Positions 7,956 through 18,634 of a stretch of 64,000 nt of DNA are shown piece after piece. The notes beneath the pieces are model-generated. The model had not been told where the DNA came from and made no database searches. It saw nothing but the letters and a program-made list of their open reading frames with translations. Positions within the stretch are counted from its first letter, which is position 1. Every line of letters starts with the position of its first letter. Origin of the DNA: GAS188 sp963713805. GTDB lineage: Bacteria; Pseudomonadota; Alphaproteobacteria; Rhizobiales; Beijerinckiaceae. Where the stretch lies: positions 85,574-149,573 of the forward strand of contig CAVQNF010000001.1 of NCBI GenBank assembly GCA_963713805.1. The letters are read 5' to 3'. The translations under genes and the position numbers were made by a program.

Positions 7956-8474
7956 TTAGCGCCTCTGCCGACGTCGTCCTTTTCCTACCGGGAAGGACGG
8001 CTCGGCATGCCATTCGCCAGAAGCCCCGCCGCGCTTCTCCAAGAGCCGCACGCCCTCGACCACCATCCCGCGATCGACCGCCTTCACCATGTCGTAGATG
8101 GTGAGGCAGGCGATCGAGACCGCGGTGAGCGCCTCCATTTCGACCCCCGTTGGCCCGCTCGTCCTGACGTTTGCGGTCACGCGAATTCCCGGAAATGCGT
8201 CGTCGAGCGCGAGATCGAGGCTCACACCCGAGATCGCGAGCGGATGACAGAGCGGGATCAGCTCATGGGTTCGTTTCGATGCCATGATGCCGGCAATGCG
8301 CGCCACGCCGAGCACGTCGCCCTTTTTGGCGTCGCCCGCGCGGATCAGCGCGAGCGTCTCCGCACGCATGCGGACGCGCCCCTCGGCGACCGCGATGCGA
8401 TCGCTCGCGGGCTTGGCCGAGACGTCGACCATCCTTGCCGAACCGTCTTCCGCGATATGGGAGAGCCTCGTCAT
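7956..8474 (-). CDS. moaC: Cyclic pyranopterin monophosphate synthase
   Basis: MoaC turns 3',8-cyclo-7,8-dihydro-GTP into cyclic pyranopterin monophosphate, the first isolable molybdenum cofactor intermediate. The 172-residue frame from the ATG at 8474 carries KRTHELIPLCHPL, the GVEMEALTAVSIACL strand and the catalytic IYDMVKAVDRGM segment. The C-terminal ~15 residues are a basic tail beyond the usual length. No stop codon separates this frame from trpC upstream; the two form one 443-codon frame. In the next frame a TGA overlaps the moaC ATG as ATGA, which is what an ordinary trpC end would look like. Confidence 0.92.
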   Translation of the reverse strand: MTRLSHIAEDGSARMVDVSAKPASDRIAVAEGRVRMRAETLALIRAGDAKKGDVLGVARIAGIMASKRTHELIPLCHPLAISGVSLDLALDDAFPGIRVTANVRTSGPTGVEMEALTAVSIACLTIYDMVKAVDRGMVVEGVRLLEKRGGASGEWHAEPSFPVGKGRRRQRR

Positions 8475-9287
8475 GCGGCGCTCGTGCTCGCCGCCGGCGG
8501 GCGCAAGAAGCGCGCGCGTCGCCGCCTCGACATCCCCCTGGCGCATCAGGCTCTCGCCGACCAGAAAGGCGCGCACGCCGCAGCGCTCGAGGCGGGCGAT
8601 GTCGGCATGCCTCGAAATGCCGCTTTCGCTCACGAGCAACCGATCGGCGGGCACGCGGGCCGCAAGGCGCTCGGTCACTTCGAGCGAGGTCGAGAAGGAG
8701 CGCAGGTCGCGATTGTTGATGCCGATGAGCGGTGAGGGGAGGGCGAGCGCTCGCTCCAGCTCCTCCTCGTCATGCACTTCGACCAATGCCGCCATTGCGA
8801 ATTCGGCGGCGGCCTCGCACAGCTCGCGCGCCATGCCGTCATCGAGCGCTGCCATGATGATGAGAATACAGTCGGCGCCCCAGGAGCGTGCTTGTGCCAC
8901 CTGATAGGGATCGAACATGAAATCCTTGCGCAACACCGGCAGGCGGCAAGCCTGGCGCGCCTGCGTCAAGAATTCCGGCGCCCCTTGAAAGGAAGGTCCG
9001 TCGGTCAGCACCGAGAGACAGGCGGCGCCGCCCATGGCGTAGGCGCGCGCCAGCTCCGCCGGATCGAAATCCGCGCGGATCAGGCCTTTCGATGGACTTG
9101 CCTTCTTGATCTCCGCGACGAGCGCCGGGCTTCCCGCAGCGATCTTGCGGTTCAGAGCCCTGACGAAATCGCGCACGGGCGGCGAGGCACGCGCCTGTCG
9201 CTCGACCGCCGAGCTCGGCAGCCGCGCCTTCGCAGCCTCGATCTCTTCGCGCTTGTAAGCTTCGATGCGGCGCAAGATATCGGTCAT
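8475..9287 (-). CDS. trpC: Indole-3-glycerol phosphate synthase (in frame with moaC)
   Basis: TrpC closes the indole ring of CdRP in tryptophan synthesis. The ATG at 9287 overlaps the trpD stop as ATGA. Family blocks are VAEIKKASPSKGLIR, LSVLTDGPSFQGAPEFL, LPVLRKDFMFDPYQV, ADCILIIMAAL, GINNRDLRSFSTSLEVT and LLVSESGISRHADI, ending in VGESLMRQGD. The TrpC body ends at about 271 residues, the usual length, but the frame has no stop and continues into moaC. I give the end as the codon before the moaC ATG. Real bifunctional fusion or one lost stop/indel are both possible. Confidence 0.9.
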
Positions 9288-10303
9288 GGCGCGGCGTTCG
9301 ATGCGGCGATCAATTTGCGCAAGGTCTGCAGCACGGCGCCATCGTCGAGGGCGTGCGCGGCGACTTTCGCGCCCTCGGCAAGAGTTTTCGTCTTCCCGGC
9401 GATGAAGAGGGCGGCGGCGGCGTTGAGCACGCCAATGTCCCGATAGGCCGTCTTTTCTCCGGAAAGGACGCGCATCAGGGCGCCGGCGTTGACCATGGGT
9501 TCGGCCCCCTTGAGCGCCTCGGGTTCGGCAAGCCCAAGCCCTGCCTGCTCGGGCGTCACCTCGAATTCCCGGATCGCGCCATTCTCGATCGCCGCGACAT
9601 GCGTCGGTCCCGTCGTGGTGATCTCGTCGAGGCCGTCCGAGCCGCACACGACCCAGACCCGCTCGGAGCCCAGGGTCATGAGCGTTTCGGCCACCGGGCG
9701 CACCCATCCCTTGGCGAACACCCCGACGAGCTGACGCTTGACGCCCGCGGGGTTCGACATCGGACCGAGGAGGTTGAAAAGCGTGCGCGTGCCGATCTCC
9801 GTGCGTACGGGGGCGACGTGCCGCATCGAGGCATGATGCGTCGGCGCGAACATGAAGGCGATGCCGGCTTCGTGCAGACAGCGCTCGAGCCCCTCCTTGT
9901 CGAGCCCGATCTTCACGCCGAGAGCGCCCAGCACATCGGCGGCTCCCGATTTCGACGAGGCGGCTCGATTGCCGTGCTTGGCGACCGTCACGCCGCAGGC
10001 CGCTACGATCAACGAGGCGAGCGTCGACACATTCCAGGTGCCCGACTGATCGCCTCCCGTGCCGACGACGTCCATCGCGCCTTCGGGCGCATCGATCCGC
10101 ATCATGCGGGCGCGCATGGCCTCGACGGCTCCGGTAATCTCCTCGACGGTCTCGCCGCGAACCCGAAGCCCCATCAAAAAAGCGCCCGCCTGAGCGTGGG
10201 TGACCTCACCGGAAAGCAGAAGATCGAAGGCGCTCTGCGCCTCGAAGGACGAGAGCGGCTGTCCGGTCGCCACCTTGGCGAGGATCGGTTTGAACGCATC
10301 CAT
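9284..10303 (-). CDS. trpD: Anthranilate phosphoribosyltransferase
   Basis: TrpD joins anthranilate to PRPP. The 339-residue protein is complete, with the PRPP-binding glycine loop DVVGTGGDQSGTWNVST, the KHGNRAASSKSGAADVLGALG segment, the anthranilate site FAPTHHASMRHV, and NLLGPMSNPA. The ATG at 10303 has GGAGG nine bases upstream. It overlaps trpC by four bases. No trpG lies upstream in this window; the gene is divergent from ureD. Confidence 0.95.
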   Translation of the reverse strand: MDAFKPILAKVATGQPLSSFEAQSAFDLLLSGEVTHAQAGAFLMGLRVRGETVEEITGAVEAMRARMMRIDAPEGAMDVVGTGGDQSGTWNVSTLASLIVAACGVTVAKHGNRAASSKSGAADVLGALGVKIGLDKEGLERCLHEAGIAFMFAPTHHASMRHVAPVRTEIGTRTLFNLLGPMSNPAGVKRQLVGVFAKGWVRPVAETLMTLGSERVWVVCGSDGLDEITTTGPTHVAAIENGAIREFEVTPEQAGLGLAEPEALKGAEPMVNAGALMRVLSGEKTAYRDIGVLNAAAALFIAGKTKTLAEGAKVAAHALDDGAVLQTLRKLIAASNAAP

Positions 10304-10501
10304 GGCGAGTGGCCTCCAAACCCCTCACGGCTCCGGGCACGAGATCCAGATCACGCGCCAAACTATTGCGGATCATGCTCGGCCGCGTCGGGGCTCTTAG
10401 TGGATTTGGCGGCGAGTTCCAAGCAAATGCCGAAGGCGCTGCGAACGAGGAGACTTCGTGCGACGCCTTAACTCGAGCCGGCCGCCCACGCAAGTCGCCT
10501 C

Positions 10502-11457
10502 ATGCAACGCGAAGCTCAGCGGTCGGGCATTCCCTCCACGTTGCGCGCAAGAGGTCGCTTGAGCGCGAGATTTGAACGCCCGGAGGCGGGGGCCACGGGG
10601 ATCGCCTCGCTCGAGGAGAGCGGAGGCTACCGAATGCGCTTGGCTCGCAAACGGGGCGCAGGCGAAGCTTGCGAGGGCGCGATCATCAATACCGGTGGCG
10701 GCATGGCGGGCGGAGATCGCCTTTCGATCAGCGTTGAGGCCGGGTGCTCGATCGAATGTCGTCTCTCCGACGCCGACGGCCGAGCGCATCTACCGTTCGA
10801 GCGGGGCGGATACGGTAGTCGACATCGATTTGCGGCTCGACGCGGGAGCGCGGCTCGCCTGGCTTCCGCAAGAGACGATCCTCTTTCGCGGCGCGCGTCT
10901 GCGCACGGCGCCTCGATGTCGAGATGGACGAAAGCGCTTCCCTCGTCATCGCCGAGACGACGATCTTCGGACGGCTCGCCATGGGTGAGACGCCCGGGCG
11001 CGGGCTGTTCGCCGATCGCCGGCGCATCCGGCGAAGCGGTTGCCTCGTGCAAGCCGAGGAGACCTTCCTCGAGGGTCCGATCGGACGTCTCCTCGGGCGG
11101 CCCGCCATCGGGGGCGGCGCGCGCGCCGTGGCAAATGTTCTCCTCGTCTCCCCGCTGGCGGAGGACAGGCTCGACGCGGCGCGATCGGCACTCGCTCACG
11201 CCCCCTGCGAATGCGGGACGAGCGCCTGGAACGGCATGTTGGTTGCACGATTCCTCGCATCGGACCCGGCCGATTTGCGTGCCGCGCTGGTGCGTTTCTT
11301 GCTTGCCGTCACGCAGGAGGACCTGCCGCGCCTATGGACCTGCAACGACAACGTCTCGATGATGGAAAAAGCGGGCATGGAAACTGCGGCTGGTTCGTCG
11401 CCGGATCTGGACGGCGCGGGACGAGGGAGATCGAGATTTGAACCTCACTCCACGTGA
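10502..11457 (+). pseudogene. ureD: Urease accessory protein UreD, two frameshifts
   Basis: UreD (UreH) is the scaffold that recruits UreF/UreG to apo-urease for nickel insertion. Three successive frames together cover the whole family pattern. The first, from the ATG at 10502, has RARGRLSARFE and INTGGGMAGGDRLS. Near 10757-10765 the reading moves to a second frame with TPTAERIYRSSGAD and LAWLPQETILF. An extra A at about 10905 moves it to the third, with RRLDVEMDESASLVIAE, FGRLAMGE and PRLWTCNDN, ending at 11457 past the ureA start. Without repair the protein would not be made, so urease maturation would fail unless another UreD exists. Confidence 0.8.
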
Positions 11458-11740
11458 AAAGGACAAGCTCATCGTCGCCATGGCTGCGCAAGTGGCGCGG
11501 CGACGCCTCGAACGCGGCGTGAAGCTGAACCATCCGGAAGCCATCGCGCTCATCACCGACTTCGTGGTCGAGGGTGCGCGCGACGGCAGAAGCGTCTCGG
11601 AATTGATGCGCGACGGGGCGAGAGTCGTGCGGGCGAGCCAGGTGATGGAGGGCGTCGCCTCGATGATTCACGACGTGCAGGTGGAAGCGACCTTCCCGGA
11701 CGGCACCAAGCTCGTCACCGTGCATGACCCGATCCGGTAA
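11438..11740 (+). CDS. ureA: Urease gamma subunit
   Basis: A 100-residue gamma subunit, typical length. It opens with NLTPREKDKLIVAMAAQVA and carries LNHPEAIALITDFVVEGAR and ASQVMEGVASMIHDVQVEA. The only start that gives the conserved N-terminus is a TTG at 11438, preceded by GAGGGAGATCGAGA; this is an uncommon start codon for this subunit. It overlaps the last ureD frame by 20 bases, consistent with coupling. Confidence 0.93.
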   Translation: MNLTPREKDKLIVAMAAQVARRRLERGVKLNHPEAIALITDFVVEGARDGRSVSELMRDGARVVRASQVMEGVASMIHDVQVEATFPDGTKLVTVHDPIR

Positions 11741-11770
11741 AACCCCCGAAACGAAAAACGAAGGAAGCTC

Positions 11771-12106
11771 GTGACCAATCGACCTCTCATTCCCGGCGAA
11801 ATCATCGTGGGCGAAGGCGATCTCATTCTCAACGAGGGTCGCGAGACGGTGACGATCACCGTCGCGAATACCGGGGACAGGCCGATCCAGGTCGGATCGC
11901 ATTATCATTTCTTCGAAACCAATCCGGCGCTGAAATTCGATCGCGCCAAGGCGCGGGGTTTCCGCCTCGATATTCCGGCCGGCACCGCCGTTCGCTTCGA
12001 GCCCGGCCAGACACGCGACGTGCGTCTCGTGGCGCTCGCGGGCGAAAGAAGAGTGCATGGCTTTCGCGGTGAGATCGCAGGCGAGCTGGCGAAGAAAAGT
12101 CAGTGA
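11771..12106 (+). CDS. ureB: Urease beta subunit
   Basis: A 111-residue beta subunit. The start is a GTG at 11771 with AGGAAG in front. Family features are PGEIIVGEGDLILNEGR, TVANTGDRPIQVGSHYHFFE, RLDIPAGTAVRFEPGQ and GERRVHGFRGEI. It lies 30 bases after ureA and 47 bases before ureC in the same operon. Confidence 0.95.
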   Translation: MTNRPLIPGEIIVGEGDLILNEGRETVTITVANTGDRPIQVGSHYHFFETNPALKFDRAKARGFRLDIPAGTAVRFEPGQTRDVRLVALAGERRVHGFRGEIAGELAKKSQ

Positions 12107-12153
12107 AACAGCACTTTACCGGAAACTCTTCGCGCATCTGAAGGCGGAACCAC

Positions 12154-13869
<1,716 letters not shown>

Positions 13870-14249
13870 GGCACTCCTCCCTTCGTTGTCCTTGACGCGC
13901 GATCGCAAAGGCGTTGCGGATCATCCTCGCGAGGCTGTTCGTCACGCGCGAAGCGCGCATTAACCTCATGCGAAATTTTGCTCTTCCGGAAAGCATTTCG
14001 CCTTGAGTAAAAACGCAATTTCAACGCATTTGAGCTAATATTGATGCTTCGGGCGGCGCCCGCTCGAGGGAGCCGACCGCCATCTCCACGTCGGACGAGA
14101 CGTGGATAAAGCTCGAACGAGGTAAAAACCGTGCCGATTTCGCGTCACCAATCTGTCGACATTGGCTCTTCCCCCTCGACCGCGTTTTGCGTATGAACAA
14201 GACCATGAAGAGGATGTCCCGCGTCGCGCCGGCAGGTTCGAGGAGAAAC
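13870..14249. other. Intergenic region between ureC and rlpA
   Basis: About 380 bases with no supportable gene on either strand. It is locally AT-richer (13960-14040) than its surroundings. One hairpin stands out: CCACGTC (14086-14092), a six-base loop, and GACGTGG (14099-14105), without a T run. The position where ureE/F/G would be expected holds no remnant that I can recognise. Confidence 0.4.
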
Positions 14250-15470
14250 ATGCCGCGTTCCGTCCTTGGGCCAGCGCTGCCATGGCGCCTCGTTTTCGGC
14301 ATTGGCGTCTCGCTCCTGGTTGCCGATTGCGCGTCGAGGTCGACGGTGGGACAGGAAGGGGGAGGGATCGATCCGAAATTGGGCGTGAGGGCGAGCCCTC
14401 GGCTCTACGCCGATGGAGAAGAGATCCCGAAAGGCGGCGGAAAGAGATTGGTCGGCCAGACCTACACCGTGGCCGGACAGACTTATGTGCCGCGGGACGT
14501 CACGCGTTATTCGGTGGTCGGCCTCGCCTCCTGGTACGGATCGGCATTTCATGGCCGTCTGACCGCCAATGGCGAGGTCTTCGATCGTTATTCGGTCAGC
14601 GCCGCGCATAAGACTCTGCCTCTGCCGAGCTATGCGAGGGTGACCAACATCAGGAACGGCCGTTCGATCATCGTGCGGATCAACGATCGCGGCCCTTACC
14701 ACGCGAACCGGGTCATGGATGTTTCCGAGCGCGTGGCCGAGGTTCTCGACTTCAAGAATCTCGGCACCACGCAGATCAAGCTCGACTATTTGCGTCCCGC
14801 GAGCTTGGCGGGTTCTGATGATCGCAAGCTGCTCGCCACCTTGCGCACCGACGGTTCGGGCGCGGTTCTGGATGGCCCGGGCTCCGTTCCGATCGCCGTC
14901 GCGAGTGCCGATCTGAGCGATAGCCCGCATGCGTCCGGTCCGGGTGCGCCGATCGTGGCGATCGCCTCGGCGGTGAGCGCGGCGGCTGCCCCGCTCACAC
15001 GCCCATCCACGACGACCGTGGCATCAAGCACGCCGCCATCCCGTTCGAATCTCTTCACGACCGTCACCTATTCGGATCAGGCGGGAGCGGCGAGCGAAGC
15101 CAGACAAGCTCCGACGCTGGAGCCTGCCGTCATGCAGACGAGCGATGAGGACGAGCCCAACGCGACCACGACCATCGTGCGAAACGATGCGGTCGCGCGC
15201 ACGACGATCGCCTTCGCGCCGCTGCCGCCCGAGCGTCCTTTCGATCTGGGCATCACGACGCTCGTCAAATCCTCGGCCGGGATGATCTCGCGACCCTCGC
15301 CGGATGAGGACGAGGATGAGGTCGTCGCGCCTCGGCCGCCGGTGCGACCCAAGCAGCTCGCGACCTTGTTCTTCGCCCCCGAGCGCTTCGGAGATGCGCA
15401 AACCTTCACTCCGGGCAGTCCTTTTGCCGGCCTGAGGCCGCAGACATTCGTGCGTCTTCGGGCGCCTTAG
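14250..15470 (+). CDS. rlpA: RlpA-like lipoprotein, septal ring lytic transglycosylase family
   Basis: RlpA proteins cleave denuded peptidoglycan at septa. The chosen ATG at 14250 has GAGGAG five bases upstream and gives a lipoprotein signal ending in the lipobox LLVADC. Upstream in-frame starts (TTG 14187, ATG 14193) lack a ribosome-binding site. The double-psi beta-barrel domain is complete: VGLASWYGSAFHGRLTANGE, AAHKTLPLPSYARVTN, IIVRINDRGPYHANRVMDVS and LDFKNLGTTQIKLDYL. The last ~230 residues are low-complexity and show no SPOR domain. It heads the run rlpA-dac-tmk-holB-metG-tatD-MBL. Confidence 0.9.
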   Translation: MPRSVLGPALPWRLVFGIGVSLLVADCASRSTVGQEGGGIDPKLGVRASPRLYADGEEIPKGGGKRLVGQTYTVAGQTYVPRDVTRYSVVGLASWYGSAFHGRLTANGEVFDRYSVSAAHKTLPLPSYARVTNIRNGRSIIVRINDRGPYHANRVMDVSERVAEVLDFKNLGTTQIKLDYLRPASLAGSDDRKLLATLRTDGSGAVLDGPGSVPIAVASADLSDSPHASGPGAPIVAIASAVSAAAAPLTRPSTTTVASSTPPSRSNLFTTVTYSDQAGAASEARQAPTLEPAVMQTSDEDEPNATTTIVRNDAVARTTIAFAPLPPERPFDLGITTLVKSSAGMISRPSPDEDEDEVVAPRPPVRPKQLATLFFAPERFGDAQTFTPGSPFAGLRPQTFVRLRAP

Positions 15471-15535
15471 ATGGAATGCGTTGAGATGGAATCGGCGCGC
15501 CGCCTCCGTTTCTCCATCGTGACGAAGAAGCCGAT

Positions 15536-15559
15536 CCGAAAAGTGCAGCCACTTTTCGG
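15536..15559. repeat. Perfect palindrome between rlpA and dac
   Basis: CCGAAAAGTG and CACTTTTCGG form 10-base arms around a CAGC loop. There is no T run, so it is not a clear intrinsic terminator. It could stabilise the rlpA mRNA 3' end or be a dispersed intergenic palindrome of the kind common in Rhizobiales. Confidence 0.6.
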
Positions 15560-15601
15560 CGCCTCGCCGTAGCGCATGGGCGGCATCGTCGCGGACCCGT
15601 C

Positions 15602-16777
15602 ATGGGCGGCCTGACTTTTTGCCGTGCGATGCTTGCCGCGACAGCGCTCTTCGTCGCGGGTCCGACGCGCGCCGCCGAAACGATCCAGACTTTGGCGCAG
15701 CAGGCGATTCTCATGGACGCCGAAAGCGGCACCATCCTCTACGAGAAGAATGCCCGCAGCCTGATGATCCCGGCAAGCCTCGCCAAGCTCATGACGGCCG
15801 AGGTTCTTTTCAACGAGATCAAGCAGGGGCGCTTCTCGCTCGACCAGGAATTCGTCATTTCGGAGAACGCCTGGCGAAAAGGTGGTGCGCCGTCCGGCGG
15901 TTCCACCATGTTCGCCGCGATTCACAGCCATATCCCGGTCGCCGACCTGATCTCGGGATTGGTCGTGCTGTCGGGCAACGACGCAGCGATCGCCATCGCC
16001 GAAGGCGTCGCCGGCACCGAGGAGGCCTTCGCCGAGCTGATGACGCGGCGCGCTCGCGAGCTTGGCCTCAACGCCTCCGTGTTCAAGAATGCGAGCGGCG
16101 CCGACGATCCGCAGCAGCGCACCACGGCGCTCGAGCTCGCGCTCCTCGCGCGTCACGTCATCCTGACATATCCGGATCTCTATAAATTTTTTGGACAGAA
16201 GGAGTTCACCTGGAACAAGATTCGTCAGCTCAACCGCAACCCGCTGCTCACGATGGACATCGGCGCCGACGGTCTGAAGACCGGCAATCTCGAAGACTCC
16301 GGATATGGCCTCGTCGGCTCTGCCGTGCAGAACGGCCAGCGGTTGATCGTCGTCATCAATGGCGCTCCGACGGCCAAGGACCGCGCGAACGAGGGCCGTA
16401 AGCTCCTCGAATATGGGTTTCGCGCCTTCGAGGCCCAGGAGCTCTTTCCCGAGGGCGCAGTGGTCGCGAGCGCAAGCGTTTACGGAGGAGAGAAATCCTC
16501 CGTCGATCTGCGCGCCGCGGGGCCGATCCGCGTCGTGACCCAGCGGGGAGCTCGTGAAAAGCTGAGCGCGAGGCTCATCTACGACGGGCCCTTGAAACCG
16601 CCGGTCGCCGCGGGCACGAGAGTGGGCATCCTGCGCATAGCAGAAGGAGAATCTCCCATTCTCGAAGTGCCGCTATTCGCCGCGGAATCCGTCGGGCAGG
16701 GCGGGCTTACCCGCCAGGCGGAAGATGCCCTGATCGAGGCCGGCGGCAGCGCGGTGCGTCGCCTGCTGAAGCGCTGA
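15602..16777 (+). CDS. D-alanyl-D-alanine carboxypeptidase (DacC/PBP5-like)
   Basis: A periplasmic peptidase that trims the terminal D-Ala of peptidoglycan pentapeptides. Signal peptide about residues 1-24 (LAATALFVAGPTRAA). Active-site motifs of the S11 family: SLAK (S59, K62), SGN (124-126, VVLSGNDAA) and KTG (226-228, DGLKTG). The C-terminal ~100 residues form the beta-rich PBP5 C-terminal domain, ending in a short basic helix likely to touch the membrane. 391 residues, normal length. tmk starts 8 bases downstream. Confidence 0.92.
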   Translation: MGGLTFCRAMLAATALFVAGPTRAAETIQTLAQQAILMDAESGTILYEKNARSLMIPASLAKLMTAEVLFNEIKQGRFSLDQEFVISENAWRKGGAPSGGSTMFAAIHSHIPVADLISGLVVLSGNDAAIAIAEGVAGTEEAFAELMTRRARELGLNASVFKNASGADDPQQRTTALELALLARHVILTYPDLYKFFGQKEFTWNKIRQLNRNPLLTMDIGADGLKTGNLEDSGYGLVGSAVQNGQRLIVVINGAPTAKDRANEGRKLLEYGFRAFEAQELFPEGAVVASASVYGGEKSSVDLRAAGPIRVVTQRGAREKLSARLIYDGPLKPPVAAGTRVGILRIAEGESPILEVPLFAAESVGQGGLTRQAEDALIEAGGSAVRRLLKR

Positions 16778-16785
16778 TTGGCGCC

Positions 16786-17490
16786 ATGCCGGATCGCAAG
16801 GGCATGTTCATCACCTTCGAGGGCAGCGACGGCTCCGGAAAATCCACGCAGGCCCGCCGCCTCGCCGCAACGTTGCGGCGCGCGGGCCATGAGGTGGTCG
16901 AAACGCGCGAACCGGGCGGCTCGCCGCGTGCCGAAGCGATCCGCGCCCTCCTTCTTTCCGGAAAGGTCGAGCCTTTTGGCGCCTTCGCGGAGACGATGCT
17001 CTTCAACGCGGCGCGCGCCGATCATTTGCGAGCCACGATCCGGCCGGCGCTGGCGCAAGGCGCGATCGTGATCTGCGATCGCTTCGCCGATTCCACACGC
17101 GCCTATCAAGGCGCCCTGGGAAGGGTCGAGGACGATGTCGTGCGCGCGGCCGAAGCAGCGGTGGTGGGCGACACGACTCCCGATCTGACGATCATCCTCG
17201 ACCTTGCGGCGGAACTCACGCTCAAGCGTCTTGGCGAGCGGCGAGCCATGGGGGGGCCCGATAAATTCGAAGCCGAGGCGCTCGCGCATCATGCGAGGCT
17301 GCGTCAGGCCTTTCTCGACATCGCCGCGCAACATCCGGAGCGTTGCGTCGTCGTCAGTGCGCGGCGTTCGATCGACCAGGTGGCCGAGCGCATCTTGCGC
17401 CTGGTCGAGGCTCGCCTCGACCCCGAGGCGAAACGACTTACGCCGGGACCAGGGAAAAATGCCAATGGCCGAAGCCAAAGAGGGGGCTGA
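16786..17490 (+). CDS. tmk: Thymidylate kinase
   Basis: Phosphorylates dTMP to dTDP. P-loop EGSDGSGKST (residues 12-21), ETREPGGSPRAEAIR, the DRFADSTRAYQG segment (DR-Y/F motif and adenine/thymine contacts) and the LID region ERRAMGGPDKFEAE. 234 residues, with a somewhat long C-terminal tail that overlaps the holB start by about 30 bases. Part of the conserved dac-tmk-holB-metG-tatD order. Confidence 0.95.
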   Translation: MPDRKGMFITFEGSDGSGKSTQARRLAATLRRAGHEVVETREPGGSPRAEAIRALLLSGKVEPFGAFAETMLFNAARADHLRATIRPALAQGAIVICDRFADSTRAYQGALGRVEDDVVRAAEAAVVGDTTPDLTIILDLAAELTLKRLGERRAMGGPDKFEAEALAHHARLRQAFLDIAAQHPERCVVVSARRSIDQVAERILRLVEARLDPEAKRLTPGPGKNANGRSQRGG

Positions 17491-18499
17491 GGGCGCGCCT
17501 CTCGCGCGTGAGCGCCGCAGGCTCGTCGGCCATGCTCGAGCCGAGCTCGTGGTGCTCGAGGGCCTGCGCTCGCGCCGCCTCGCGCACGCCTGGCTCATCG
17601 CCGGTCCCGAGGGCGTCGGCAAGGCGACCTTCGCCTATCGCATGGCGCGCTTCGTGCTGGCCGGACCCGATCCGTTCGGGCGCGCCGCGCGCGCGACCTC
17701 ACTCGAGATCCCTGCAAGCGATCCCGCGGCGCGCCGCATCGCGGCCGGAGCCCATCCCGACCTCTTTCTCCTGGAACGCACGATCGGCTCGACCGGCAAG
17801 CTGCGCACCGAGATCACCGTCGACGATGCAAGAAGAGCCACGGCCTTCCTGCAAGCAACGAGCGGGGAGGGCGGATGGAAGGTGCTCATCGTCGATGCCG
17901 CCGACGAACTGAACCGCAACGCGGCAAATGCCCTGTTGAAGATCATCGAGGAGCCGCCAGGCCGCTCGCTCGTCCTGCTCGTCGCGCATGTTCCGGCTCG
18001 CCTTCCGGCGACGATCCTGTCGCGCTGCCGGCGCCTGCGGCTCGATCCGCTGACGCCCGAGGAAATCGGCACGATCGTCACGGATTTACCCGGGAACCAG
18101 GCTTCCGAGAGCGCCATCGCGGAGGCCGCGCGGCTCGCCGAGGGCTCCGTCAAGCGCACGCTGCTTCTCCTCGAGGATCGCGCCGTCGAATTCGCCGGCT
18201 TGGCGCGCGAGGTTCTCGAAGCACCGGCGAAGACGAGAAATTCGGCGGCGTTGAAGCTTGCCGGGCGCTTGGGAGCCAGGGGCGGGGAGGCTTCGTACGA
18301 TATGGTCTTCGACACGATCTTCGAATGGCTGCGTCAACGCGCCAATCGCCAGGCAGCCCATCTGGATCCGCGCGCCGAGGCCGCCGCTCGCCTTTGGGCC
18401 GAGATCGAGGCGCGCAAACGCGAGGCCGACATCTATAATCTTGACAAACGCGCCCTCCTCCTCACGTCTCTCAAGGAGGTCGCGGAGCTTTCGCCCTAG
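17459..18499 (+). CDS. holB: DNA polymerase III subunit delta'
   Basis: Part of the clamp loader that places the beta clamp on DNA. The ATG at 17459 has CCAGGGA directly upstream and gives 346 residues. AAA+ features are AHAWLIAGPEGVGKATFAYR (the P-loop, KAT instead of KST, as is common for delta'), VLIVDAADELNRNAANALLK (Walker B and sensor region) and ATILSRCRRLRLDPL (SRC motif). The usual zinc-binding cysteines are not visible, as in other alphaproteobacterial delta' proteins. Overlaps tmk. Confidence 0.93.
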   Translation: MPMAEAKEGAEGAPLARERRRLVGHARAELVVLEGLRSRRLAHAWLIAGPEGVGKATFAYRMARFVLAGPDPFGRAARATSLEIPASDPAARRIAAGAHPDLFLLERTIGSTGKLRTEITVDDARRATAFLQATSGEGGWKVLIVDAADELNRNAANALLKIIEEPPGRSLVLLVAHVPARLPATILSRCRRLRLDPLTPEEIGTIVTDLPGNQASESAIAEAARLAEGSVKRTLLLLEDRAVEFAGLAREVLEAPAKTRNSAALKLAGRLGARGGEASYDMVFDTIFEWLRQRANRQAAHLDPRAEAAARLWAEIEARKREADIYNLDKRALLLTSLKEVAELSP

Positions 18500-18514
18500 A
18501 GCACGCCGGCGGCT

Positions 18515-18580
18515 GGATTCCCGCATTCGCGGGAATGAGCGCAGATGCGGATCCGCTCGTTCCCGCGAAGGCGGGGACCC
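18515..18580. repeat. Inverted pair of REP-like units
   Basis: Two 27-base units in opposite orientation, 18515-18541 and 18554-18580, each a hairpin of the form CCCGC-nTTCG-CGGGAA with a shared flank (GAGCG/CGCTC). The two are largely complementary, so the RNA could fold into one long stem. It lies between holB and metG. The layout is that of REP/BIME elements; the function is not known from the sequence. Confidence 0.7.
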
Positions 18581-18634
18581 AGACTTTAGCCATCATGCTC
18601 TAGCGCAAGCGCGGACCCTAAAGCGTGAAGGCGG

